A DNA stretch of 28,082 nucleotides from Bryobacterales bacterium (lineage in GTDB: Bacteria > Acidobacteriota > Terriglobia > Bryobacterales > Bryobacteraceae): NCBI GenBank assembly GCA_016789785.1, contig JAEUQE010000106.1:1-28082 (forward strand), in the 5' to 3' direction. Shown here in pieces: positions 16,413-24,286 of this stretch; the stretch's first letter is position 1, and the number at the start of each line of letters is the position of its first letter. The translations under genes and the position numbers were made by a program. The notes beneath the pieces are model-generated. The model saw only the letters and a program-made list of their open reading frames with translations, was not told where the DNA came from and searched no databases.

Positions 16413-18031
16413 ATCATCCGGGCGAGTTGGATCTGCAGATGTTCGCCGATGGTGAGATGAGTGCCACGGAATCCGCACGAATCGCGATGCACCTGGACGA
16501 GTGCGGCGAGTGCCGTGGCGAGGTGGAGATTCTGAGGCTGGTGCGGAAGGCTGCCTCGGAGTCGCACTCGCAGGCGAAGGCAGACATGCCGCCTCCACCG
16601 CGCCCGTGGGCGAGTTGGCAGGAATTGACGGCGAAGGAAAACACGGCCAAGGAAAACGTGGTGGAGTTCCCTGCCCCGCCGCGCCGGCAGGCAAAGCCCG
16701 AGTCAAGATTTTCGGGGCCACGGTGGGCGGCCATGGCGGCGACCGTGTTCCTCGGGGCGATGGTCGTGTACTGGCTGAGCACTCCCGAAAAGATGAACGC
16801 GGCACAACTGCTGGAGCGGGCGATGGTGGCTGAGCGCAAGGCGAGCACGTCGAAATCCAGGCGGCGGCTGCGCATTCGAACAGGGCAACAAACTTTTGTG
16901 CGGTCGAATGCGGCGGTGCTGATCCAGGAAGACGTCCGCTTACGCGATCTCTTCCAACGGGCGAAGTACGACTGGAACAATCCGTTGAGCGCCGAAGCAT
17001 TCGCCAAGTGGCGGGCACAGCTTGCCGAGAAGCAGGACGATGTGGATCGGGATGCGGAACGTTATCAGATCCGGACGACGACTTCGCAGGGTCCGCTGGA
17101 AGAGGCGACGCTGGTCCTCAGCGCCGGGGATCTGCACCCGGTACGGTGTTCGTTCCGCTTCGATTCGAATGTGACGGTGGAAGTGGACGAAGCGGGAGAT
17201 GAGCCGGCGCCAGTGGCCGGCACACCTGGCGTCACGCCGCGGGACCGGGGCGAGGCAGCAAGCGGGGGTGCGGTGAATCTGCGGCCTCCCGTGGCAGCGC
17301 AACTGAGCAATGCCGCACAGGAGTTGCAGTTGATTGCGGCCCTGCACCGGTTAGGGGCGGACTTGGGAGAGCCCGTGGAATGGACGCGGGACGGAGCCCG
17401 GCTGGTGGTGACTGGCGCGGGACTGACAGCAACTCGGAAGCGGCAGGTGCAAAGCGCACTGGCTGTCATTCCGAATGTGGAATGGAGTGATGAGGAGGCA
17501 GGGCCCATGGAGGGTGGACGGGCCTCCCGAGAGTTGGCGCGATCGACGGCGCGCCGAACGCCCGGCCCGCTGGCTGCGATGGTCGAGAATCGCGCCGCGG
17601 GCCGGTTGGATCCGGAGCCGGCGCTGGAAGAAGTGCTGGATGCGAGCGACGCCGTGATGGCCCGCGCGCACGCACTGCGATTGCTGGCGGACCGGTTCCG
17701 TCCGGCGGTGGAGTCGACGCTGGCGGAGGAGGAGAAAGCGGCGCTGTCGCAGATCCGCCGCAATCATCTCGTCGCGCTGCGAAGTGCGATGGAGAGACTG
17801 GCGAGTTTGATCGAGATACCGGTTTCGGCGGCGGAAGCCGCGTTGCCCTGGCAGACGGCGACACAGGAGTTGTTTGCCAGTGCGCAACGGTCGGACCAGT
17901 TGCTGAACACCGCGTTTGCGGCCACCGGGGGCGACACTGCGGCGAATGCCCATGCGCTGCAGGTCGCTCTCGCGCGACTGCGAGCACAGACCATGTCGCT
18001 GCTGGAGCGCACGCCCGGAGAATTGCCATGA
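16409..18031 (+). CDS. Membrane anti-sigma factor with zinc finger and large extracytoplasmic domain
   Basis: The 540-residue protein has an excellent ribosome site (AAAGGAGGT at 16397-16405) inside the end of the sigma gene and an ATGA overlap with it. Residues 1-50 are a zf-HC2-type anti-sigma domain: the HxxxCxxC zinc motif is His28, Cys32, Cys35, a little downstream of a DLQMFADGEMS helix typical of the family. One membrane helix is at about 105-123 (AAMAATVFLGAMVVYWLS). The remaining 415 residues are outside the cytoplasm, helical and unrecognised, with an Ala/Gly-rich linker near 265-285. That exodomain is far longer than in ordinary anti-sigmas and may be the sensor. Its stop overlaps the receptor start. 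Confidence 0.88.
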   Translation: MNHPGELDLQMFADGEMSATESARIAMHLDECGECRGEVEILRLVRKAASESHSQAKADMPPPPRPWASWQELTAKENTAKENVVEFPAPPRRQAKPESRFSGPRWAAMAATVFLGAMVVYWLSTPEKMNAAQLLERAMVAERKASTSKSRRRLRIRTGQQTFVRSNAAVLIQEDVRLRDLFQRAKYDWNNPLSAEAFAKWRAQLAEKQDDVDRDAERYQIRTTTSQGPLEEATLVLSAGDLHPVRCSFRFDSNVTVEVDEAGDEPAPVAGTPGVTPRDRGEAASGGAVNLRPPVAAQLSNAAQELQLIAALHRLGADLGEPVEWTRDGARLVVTGAGLTATRKRQVQSALAVIPNVEWSDEEAGPMEGGRASRELARSTARRTPGPLAAMVENRAAGRLDPEPALEEVLDASDAVMARAHALRLLADRFRPAVESTLAEEEKAALSQIRRNHLVALRSAMERLASLIEIPVSAAEAALPWQTATQELFASAQRSDQLLNTAFAATGGDTAANAHALQVALARLRAQTMSLLERTPGELP

Positions 18032-21000
18032 GACTCGCAATGTGGATCTGGGCGGCGATCGGTCTCCTGTCTCTGCGGGAGGGCATGCTGGTGGGCGGTC
18101 CGCTGCCGTGCCGCGTGAGAAGGCCAGGCAGTCACCGCACGGTTCAGGGTACGCGGACCGTCAGGCGCAGGGGCGCGGCGGTAGCCATTACCGCGAGTCT
18201 GCTGATCTGCGCGCCGCAGGCGTTTGCGATGAAGGAACGCGCGGCAATCGGCGGTGCGGTTTCCGATGGGTCCGGGGCGCGGGTTCCGGAGGCCGCCGTA
18301 TCGGTAACAAACGACGATACGGGACTTCGACGGACCGTGCGCTCGGATTCCGACGGGGCTTACCGGGTGGCGAGCCTCGCGCCGGGAACTTACAAAGTGA
18401 CGGTGCGCAAGCCCGGATTCCAGACCGTAACTCAGTTGAATGTGGAATTGCGGCCGGCGGAGCAGACGCAACTTGATTTCGTGCTCACGATTGGGAGCAT
18501 GAAGCAGGTAATTACGATCGAGTCCGTACCTCCGATGACGAATACTGACGACGCATCGGTGGGGACGCGGGTGCCACGGCGGCTATTTGAGTCGCTGCCG
18601 CTGAACGGGCGGGGATTGATGTCGCTGGCGGAGTTAGCTCCGGGAGTAACTGCGACACCAGTGGTCAATGGGGAAGCCGGTCAATTTACAGCAAACGGAC
18701 AACGTGCAAACGCCCACTATTTCACGGTGGATGGAGTAAGTGCAAATACGGGAGTCGCCGGGAGCGGATTACCGGCCCAATTTACGGGCGGCACGCTGCC
18801 GGGAATGACTGCGTTCGGGAGTCTGCACGGGCTGGTGAGCCTGGAGGCGCTGGAGGAACTGCGGATCCAGACGTCGACATTCGCGCCGGAGTTCGGGAGG
18901 ATGCCGGGTGCGCAGGTGATGCTCTCGACACGCTCGGGCACGGAGCAATTCCACGGTTCGCTGTTTCTCGCGCTGCGGCAGGAGAATCTGAATGCGAATG
19001 TGTGGACGGCGAACCGGGACGGGCTGGAGCGCTCGCTGCACCGGTTGCGGCATGGAGGCGGATCGTTCGGCGGACCGCTTTGGCGCGGCCGTACTTATGT
19101 GTTTTCGACGTGGGAACTGATGCGGCTGAGGCAGCCAATCAACTACCGGGTTCTGGTTCCGAGCGCGGCGGCACGCGAGGCTGCTCCGGCATTCCTGCGG
19201 CCGGTGCTGGACGCTTTTCCGATGCCGAACCGGGGAAGTCTGGATCCGCTGCGGGGCGAGTATGCTGGCTCGGGGACACGGCCGTCGCGGCTGGATTCGG
19301 GGAGTCTGCGATTGGATCATGCGATCACTTCCCTTCACAATCTGTTTTTCCGCTATCATCACGCGCCCTCATCCACGGATTTCGGGGCGCTGCAAGTATT
19401 CCGGTCGGACTTTTCACAAAGGGCACTTACGATAGGAGTTACTTCCGTGGTCCGTCCGAATCTCGTGCATGACCTGAGAGTGAATCAAACGGTGGGTCAC
19501 TCGGAGTCGGCATGGTTTGAGAGCAATGCCGGAGTTACTGCACCTGATCTGCGGCCATATGCACCGGGCCCGGGGTATACGTGGTACGCGTTGTCGATCG
19601 CCGGACTGGGCGGCTGGATCACCGGGAATGGCGGGCGGAACCGGCAGACGCAGTGGAGTGCGGTGGATACGCTCTCGTGGACGCGAGGCCGGCATGCGGT
19701 GCGTTTTGGTGGTGAGTATCAGCGTCTGTTGCCGTCGCGGGACTACGTGGCGACCAGTGCGGCGATGCGTTACGGATCACTGGAGGCGTTTGTTGGGTCG
19801 CAGGGTCTGGAGTTTGCTGTTGAGCGCGCGGACCGGGCATCGAGCCGGATCGAGAACTTATCCATTTTCGTACAGGACACATGGAGATGGACGCCAGCAC
19901 TTACTTTGACTTATGGTACGCGCTGGGAGGTGGCACCGGCGCCAGGCTACATTGCGCGGAACGGATTGGTCAATTCGGGTCCGGGCATCACGGGCGGCAC
20001 TGCGGGTCCTTCCAGCGGAGGAAGCCCGCCGTTGGGTCCGCCGTCGATTGGATTTCCCGGCGGTCCTACCGGCACACAGCCGCCGCTTTTTCCAGGTCTT
20101 CCCTTCGGAACCCTCACCCCGCTACCCGTATGGCCGACGCGCTACACGCAGTTTGCACCGAGAGTTGCGATTGCATGGTCGCGCGGCCGGACCGTATGGA
20201 GGGCGGGGTGGGGCATTTTTTACGACCTTGGGTTCTCGGCGGCAACGGATCCGATCAACGGTGCGGCGTTCAATCGCTGGCAACTGCCGTCGCTGGGGGC
20301 AGGTGTCGCAGGCGGGGGCCGGAGCGGTGGCTACGGGGAGGATCTGCGGCTGCCTTACTCGCACCAGTGGAACGCGAGCATGGACTTCGCACTGACGGCG
20401 CAGGACGTGCTGACAGCGTCGTATGCGGGGTCGGCGGGCAGGAGGCTGATGCGTCGTGAGGTCGCCGCGGCGGCGGGTTTTCAAGTAACCGCGGTCACGA
20501 ACAACGGACGCTCGGAGTATCATTCGATGCAGTTGCAGTACCGGCGCAAGTTGTCGCGGCGGTGGCAGGGAGTGGCATCTTACAGTTGGTCCCGCGCGAT
20601 GGATAACGGTTCCTGGGACACGGGCCTGTTCCTCACGAGTCCGGAGATTCGCGATTGGGCGGCGGCCTCGTTCGACGTGCGGCACTCGCTGACGGTGGCG
20701 TTCTCCCATGATCTGGGCGGAGTATTGAATGGCTGGCGCCTGCATGGGTTTCTGCGGGCGCGCAGTGCGTTTCCGATGGACGTGCTTGGCACGGAGAATG
20801 AGCTTGGCCTCGGCTTTGACAATGCGCCGAGACCTGACCGCGTGCCCGGTGTGCCGGTTTGGATCAACGATGGCTCGCCAGGAGGACGGCGGCTGAATCC
20901 GGCGGCGTTTCAGATGCGGCCGCAAGGTCAGGGCGGCTTGCCTCGCAACTCGATTCGCGGGTTCGGATTTTCGCAGGTGGATCTGGCGGCGGACCGGCGC

Positions 21001-21231
21001 ATCGTGCTGCGTGACAACCTGACGCTGAATCTGCGGCTGGAGGCCTTCAACGTGCTGAATCAGGCGTCCTTCGGCGATCCGGTACGGTTTCTGAACACGC
21101 CGTATTTCGGACGGTCGATCGGAACGGTGGCGTCGATGCTTGGCCGGGGAAGTCCGAATTCGGGGCTCGCGCCGGCACTGCAGATCGGCGGACCGCGGAC
21201 GCTTCAGTTGCAGGTGCAATTGCGCTTCTGA
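18028..21231 (+). CDS. Oar-type TonB-dependent receptor, last gene of the ECF operon
   Basis: From the ATG at 18028 (ATGA overlap with the anti-sigma) the product is 1067 residues. A canonical signal peptide sits unusually far in, at about 46-67 (RRRGAAVAITASLLICAPQAFA); a first hydrophobic segment is at 5-15. An alternative start at the ATG 18085, preceded by GGGAGG, would shorten the N-terminus. A carboxypeptidase-regulatory-like domain spans about 72-153 (AAIGGAVSDGSGARVPEAAV to TYKVTVRKPGFQ), followed by the plug (LPLNGRGLMSLAELAPGVT, TVDGVS) and a large beta-barrel ending in Phe (LQVQLRF). It should be an outer-membrane importer or binding protein. A Gly/Pro-rich insert lies in the barrel. 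Being in the same operon as sigma and anti-sigma suggests a receptor-to-sigma signalling route like Fec, although no FecR-type partner domain is evident. Confidence 0.88.
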   Translation: MRLAMWIWAAIGLLSLREGMLVGGPLPCRVRRPGSHRTVQGTRTVRRRGAAVAITASLLICAPQAFAMKERAAIGGAVSDGSGARVPEAAVSVTNDDTGLRRTVRSDSDGAYRVASLAPGTYKVTVRKPGFQTVTQLNVELRPAEQTQLDFVLTIGSMKQVITIESVPPMTNTDDASVGTRVPRRLFESLPLNGRGLMSLAELAPGVTATPVVNGEAGQFTANGQRANAHYFTVDGVSANTGVAGSGLPAQFTGGTLPGMTAFGSLHGLVSLEALEELRIQTSTFAPEFGRMPGAQVMLSTRSGTEQFHGSLFLALRQENLNANVWTANRDGLERSLHRLRHGGGSFGGPLWRGRTYVFSTWELMRLRQPINYRVLVPSAAAREAAPAFLRPVLDAFPMPNRGSLDPLRGEYAGSGTRPSRLDSGSLRLDHAITSLHNLFFRYHHAPSSTDFGALQVFRSDFSQRALTIGVTSVVRPNLVHDLRVNQTVGHSESAWFESNAGVTAPDLRPYAPGPGYTWYALSIAGLGGWITGNGGRNRQTQWSAVDTLSWTRGRHAVRFGGEYQRLLPSRDYVATSAAMRYGSLEAFVGSQGLEFAVERADRASSRIENLSIFVQDTWRWTPALTLTYGTRWEVAPAPGYIARNGLVNSGPGITGGTAGPSSGGSPPLGPPSIGFPGGPTGTQPPLFPGLPFGTLTPLPVWPTRYTQFAPRVAIAWSRGRTVWRAGWGIFYDLGFSAATDPINGAAFNRWQLPSLGAGVAGGGRSGGYGEDLRLPYSHQWNASMDFALTAQDVLTASYAGSAGRRLMRREVAAAAGFQVTAVTNNGRSEYHSMQLQYRRKLSRRWQGVASYSWSRAMDNGSWDTGLFLTSPEIRDWAAASFDVRHSLTVAFSHDLGGVLNGWRLHGFLRARSAFPMDVLGTENELGLGFDNAPRPDRVPGVPVWINDGSPGGRRLNPAAFQMRPQGQGGLPRNSIRGFGFSQVDLAADRRIVLRDNLTLNLRLEAFNVLNQASFGDPVRFLNTPYFGRSIGTVASMLGRGSPNSGLAPALQIGGPRTLQLQVQLRF

Positions 21232-21247
21232 GCGCGCCGCGGCATGC

Positions 21248-21865
21248 TCAGTATTGACGCATTTCCATGGTGGAGGCGCCGAGGTCGGCAACACGAATCG
21301 CACGGCTGCGTTTCTGCGAACTGGCGATCAGCATTTTTAGGCCAATTGCCGTGAGCAGGCCGAGCTTGATCATTTCCGCAGTGCTGTAGGCCGTGTGGAA
21401 ACTCCAGAACCGGTTCCGTGCGGGGCTGGCGACGTCAGTCGACACAAAGTCAATGGCCCGGCCTAGGAATGTGATTTCGGGCACCAGCAGGGCTTTCTCG
21501 AACACAACCAGCAGCGTCACTGCCAGCGAAAGAGACAGCATCACCTTGTTCCCGTTGGTCGCAAAGAGCAACGTGAGCAAGAGCAGGATGGCGAGGCCGA
21601 TCTGCAGGCTGGAGAACCAATCGAAGTAAAAGCGATTCAGTTCCGAAGCCTGATAGCGGAGGAGCATGCGGGAGTGATCACGGCCCAGTTGCTGGAACGT
21701 CTTCCCTGCCTCCGGCGCGGGCTCCGCGAGAAGCCGGTCCACACCCCGGAAGTTCTGCGTTGCGACGAAGAACATCGCGCCAGTAAGTCCAAGCCACACT
21801 CCGAGGACGAGCGTGGCGAGCCGCCTTGTGTGCATATGGAAAAGCTTTTCGATTTTATCGCACAT
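21248..21865 (-). CDS. Small integral membrane protein, possibly DUF4149-like
   Basis: The ATG at 21865 gives 205 residues and has GAGG a few bases upstream; a later ATG at 21835 has no ribosome site. The frame is open to 22114 but the upstream part is not protein-like and would run into the opposite gene. Four hydrophobic helices are visible at about 14-36, 86-102, 107-128 and 160-181, with a polar loop between the first two and a charged C-terminus. The pattern of helix 1 (VLGVWLGLTGAMFF) recalls DUF4149/TMEM205-like proteins, but that is a weak resemblance. It is convergent with the receptor (16 bp apart) and divergent from the oxidoreductase. Confidence 0.7.
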   Translation of the reverse strand: MCDKIEKLFHMHTRRLATLVLGVWLGLTGAMFFVATQNFRGVDRLLAEPAPEAGKTFQQLGRDHSRMLLRYQASELNRFYFDWFSSLQIGLAILLLLTLLFATNGNKVMLSLSLAVTLLVVFEKALLVPEITFLGRAIDFVSTDVASPARNRFWSFHTAYSTAEMIKLGLLTAIGLKMLIASSQKRSRAIRVADLGASTMEMRQY

Positions 21866-21998
21866 CCTTCCTCGAAAAACAACGCTCGGGCGAAAAGAGG
21901 CAGGAGGTTCGGTATTTCGCTGGACTGCCGGCGGGAGACTACGGGGTTGCGAGTGGGGATCCCCTCTGGCGCAGTGCTCAGCTCGAACGCAGCCGTAA

Positions 21999-22004
21999 TA
22001 TAAT
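21999..22004 (+). promoter_or_regulatory. Candidate -10 element of the oxidoreductase gene
   Basis: A perfect TATAAT lies 22 nt before the ATG at 22027, with the ribosome site AAGGAG at 22015-22020 between. The -35 at the usual distance is weak (GCTCAG). A GGGGATCCCC palindrome at 21955-21964 lies upstream and might be an operator or chance. The element is well placed, so moderate confidence. Confidence 0.5.
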
Positions 22005-22026
22005 CGGGAGGACCAAGGAGCACAGC

Positions 22027-23334
22027 ATGACCCAGGAAACCAGCCGCAGAACGGCTCTTCGTACCATCGGCGCGGCGGCGATCTCCACGCAGGCGCACCG
22101 CATTCTCGGCGCAAATGATCGAATCAATGTGGCCGTTGTCGGCATTGGCGGACGCGGCACGGGCCACGTTAATGAGTTGATGAAGCTCGATTGCCATATG
22201 GCGGCGCTATGCGACGTCAACCAAGCCGCGCAGGAGCGCGCCGTTGCGCTTGTCGAGCGAGTGAAGGGGCACAAGCCGAAGGTCTACGGCGACATGCGGC
22301 AGCTCTTCGCGGACAAGGACGTGGACGCGGTGTCGATTGCGACCCCGAATCACTGGCACGCGCTGTCGACCATCTGGGCATGCCAGGCGGGCAAGGACGT
22401 CTACGTGGAAAAGCCGGTGTGCCACAACGTTTGGGAAGGCAAGAAGATGACCGAGGCGGCGCGCAAATATAAGCGCATTGTGCAGGCGGGGACGCAGAGC
22501 CGGTCCACGGCGCACAAGATGGCCGCGATGAAGATGCTCCACGAAGGCGCGATCGGCAAGGTGTACATGGCGAAGGGGCTGTGCTACAAGCGGCGCGATT
22601 CGATTGGCCGAAAGCCGGACCAGGCGACACCGCCTCCGGGTGTGGACTGGTCGCAATTTCTCGGGCCGGCGCCGCTGCGCCCGTTCAATGAACTGCGTTT
22701 TCGCTACAACTGGCACTGGTTCTGGGACACGGGCAACGGTGACATCGGCAACCAGGGCGTGCACGAACTGGATATCGCGCTGTGGGGGATGGGCATCAAG
22801 ACGTTCCCGAAATCCGCGGTGTCCACGGGAGGGAAGTTCGTCTACGACGATGACCAGGAGACGCCGAACACGCAGATTGCGACGTTCGATTTCGGTGACC
22901 GGCAACTGGTGTTCGAAGTGCGCGGCATTGTGGGACCGGAAGAAGGGCCGCTGAAGTCGCGCGGAGGCAACGTGGTCGGCAACATCTTCTATGGCAGCGA
23001 TGGTTATCTGGCTGTGGATGGTGGCGGATGGTGGCTTTACAAGGGTCCGAAGCGCGAGTTGGCGGGAGAGGGCAAGGCGGAACGCGGAGACACGTCGCCG
23101 CACATGGACAACTTCCTGAAGGGGGTGAAGAGCCGCAAGGTGGAGGATCTGAACGCGGATGTCGCGGTGAATGTGCTGGCGTCCGACTATTGCCATCTGG
23201 CGAACATCAGCTACCGGTTGGGCCGCAAGTTGACATGGGACGCCGCGAAGGAACGTTTCGCGGGAGATAGCGAAGCAGATACGCATCTTACCCGGAAATA
23301 TCGCTCACCCTATGTTGTGCCGGAGAAAGTGTAA
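22027..23334 (+). CDS. Tat-exported Gfo/Idh/MocA-family oxidoreductase
   Basis: The 435-residue protein starts at an ATG with AAGGAG 6 nt upstream. It begins with a twin-arginine signal (SRRTALRTIGAAAIS, Arg7-Arg8). A Rossmann NAD(P)-binding domain follows, with the dinucleotide motif GIGGRG at 39-44, and the family motif EKP at 128-130 with the likely catalytic Lys129. The C-terminal half is the alpha/beta substrate domain (NWHWFWDTGNGDIGNQGVHE, with a His typical of catalysis). Such proteins oxidise or epimerise sugars and inositols; exported members are common in Acidobacteria, Planctomycetes and Verrucomicrobia and usually act on polysaccharide-derived sugars. The substrate is not readable. 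The following thioredoxin-fold gene starts 6 bp after its stop, so they form an operon. Confidence 0.94.
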   Translation: MTQETSRRTALRTIGAAAISTQAHRILGANDRINVAVVGIGGRGTGHVNELMKLDCHMAALCDVNQAAQERAVALVERVKGHKPKVYGDMRQLFADKDVDAVSIATPNHWHALSTIWACQAGKDVYVEKPVCHNVWEGKKMTEAARKYKRIVQAGTQSRSTAHKMAAMKMLHEGAIGKVYMAKGLCYKRRDSIGRKPDQATPPPGVDWSQFLGPAPLRPFNELRFRYNWHWFWDTGNGDIGNQGVHELDIALWGMGIKTFPKSAVSTGGKFVYDDDQETPNTQIATFDFGDRQLVFEVRGIVGPEEGPLKSRGGNVVGNIFYGSDGYLAVDGGGWWLYKGPKRELAGEGKAERGDTSPHMDNFLKGVKSRKVEDLNADVAVNVLASDYCHLANISYRLGRKLTWDAAKERFAGDSEADTHLTRKYRSPYVVPEKV

Positions 23335-23340
23335 CTACGA

Positions 23341-24021
23341 ATGGCTTTTTGGGAACGTAAGAATGCAAAGCTGCGGCCGTTCCGGCTGGCAGACAGCAAA
23401 GGGGAAGTCTGGACATCGGCGAAGGTGGCGGGCAAGACGCTGATTGTTCATTTGTGGGCAAGTTACTCAGCGCCGAGTGTGATGGAAATGCCGCTGTTTT
23501 CCGCGCTTTCCGAACGTCTGGCGGGAAGCAAGGATTTCCAGATCCTTTCCTTCAACGTGGATGAGGACGTCAGTGCGTTCAAGAACTCGATCGAGGGCAA
23601 GTCATATCCGTATCCGGTGATTGCGGCGTATTATTACGTGGCGGATATTGTGAAGTTCGCAACCGTGCCGAGGACGTGGATCATCGGGCCGGAGGGTGAG
23701 TGGCAGTGGGAGAGGTCGGGCTCGGACCGGGATGCGAAGACGTTCCTTGCGGATCTGGGGCGGCGTGTGACTCTGCCCGCGGAGCCGGCTGCCGCCCCTG
23801 CACCAGCGCCTGCACCAGAGCTTGTGGTGGCATCTGCGCCTGCGCCCGAGCCTACACCTGCACCAGCAGGTGAGCCGACACCCGCACCGGAAGCCGCAGC
23901 GGCAGAGAGCGCACCTGAGGCTCAGGTCGAGGTTCAGGCTGCTGTGAGTGATGAAACTGCCGAGGGGGCAGCGGAACCTGAAGCGGCCGCGCCGAAACGG
24001 GCACGGAAGAAGAAAGCCTAG
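23341..24021 (+). CDS. Thioredoxin-fold protein lacking the active-site cysteines, with Ala/Pro tail
   Basis: The 226-residue protein begins with a TlpA/AhpC-like fold: KTLIVHLWASYSAPSVMEMP is laid out like the WAxWCxPCxxExP motif of TlpA, but both cysteines are serines (Ser43, Ser46). The cis-proline loop is retained (VPRTWIIGPEG, Pro110). From about 146 the sequence turns into an Ala/Pro/Glu low-complexity tail of 70 residues ending in a basic KRARKKKA. There is no signal peptide, so it is probably cytoplasmic although the fold usually works outside. No clear ribosome site is visible; its start is 6 bp after the oxidoreductase stop, so translation is likely coupled. It cannot be a standard disulfide reductase; a binding or scaffold role is inferred. 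Confidence 0.83.
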   Translation: MAFWERKNAKLRPFRLADSKGEVWTSAKVAGKTLIVHLWASYSAPSVMEMPLFSALSERLAGSKDFQILSFNVDEDVSAFKNSIEGKSYPYPVIAAYYYVADIVKFATVPRTWIIGPEGEWQWERSGSDRDAKTFLADLGRRVTLPAEPAAAPAPAPAPELVVASAPAPEPTPAPAGEPTPAPEAAAAESAPEAQVEVQAAVSDETAEGAAEPEAAAPKRARKKKA

Positions 24022-24024
24022 ACG

Positions 24025-24152
24025 CAATACTCTTCCGCTAGGGGCTCGGGTCAAGGCACCGCCAAGCGTCCCGAAGAGTCGGGACGCGGCAGGCTGAAAG
24101 CCTGCGCTACCGTCAGGTGCGCGGCGCCAAGATGCGAAAGTGAAGAGTATTG
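24025..24152. repeat. Palindromic element: 11-bp terminal inverted repeats around two hairpins
   Basis: CAATACTCTTC (24025-24035) and GAAGAGTATTG (24142-24152) are perfect inverted repeats 106 bp apart. Inside are two perfect hairpins: GCGTCCCGA/TCGGGACGC with loop AGAG (24066-24087), and GCAGGCT/AGCCTGC with loop GAA (24089-24105). The second has the form of palindromic repeats dispersed in many bacterial genomes. It carries no gene. It begins 4 bp after the previous stop codon. Confidence 0.7.
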
Positions 24153-24286
24153 AGCCTGGACGGGACCGGCCTCGGAGCGAATTGAGGGCTTCGAGGCTGA
24201 CAAGCGGAGTAAGTAGTAACCCGGGAGTCACGGACCCGGTTTTGACATTTGAGCAAATTCACTTTCCCGAGACAGGGGGAATCGAC
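24153..24286 (+). other. Upstream region of the third receptor
   Basis: No gene is seen. TTGACA at 24242-24247 is a perfect -35 hexamer, but no convincing -10 follows at 16-18 bp. GGGGGA just before the start codon is a good ribosome site. The open frame back to 24140 crosses into the palindromic element and is not protein-like. Confidence 0.4.

Noticed and set aside
20122..21303. Long minus-strand reading frame (393 codons) opposite the second receptor
   Set aside because: It lies almost wholly antisense to a clear receptor, is very rich in Arg, His and Pro, and has no domain or ribosome site. It is a high-GC shadow.
22207..23286. Minus-strand frame of 359 codons opposite the oxidoreductase
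   Set aside because: Antisense to a well-supported Gfo/Idh/MocA gene and dominated by Arg/His/Leu with no motif.
24015..24157. AGCCT on both sides of the palindromic element as a target-site duplication
   Set aside because: The left copy is separated from the terminal repeat by 5 bp while the right copy abuts it, and 5 bp matches easily arise by chance.
24140..24286. Upstream extension of the third receptor
   Set aside because: The extra 49 residues are polar and start inside the palindromic element; the ATG at 24287 has a ribosome site and a signal peptide.
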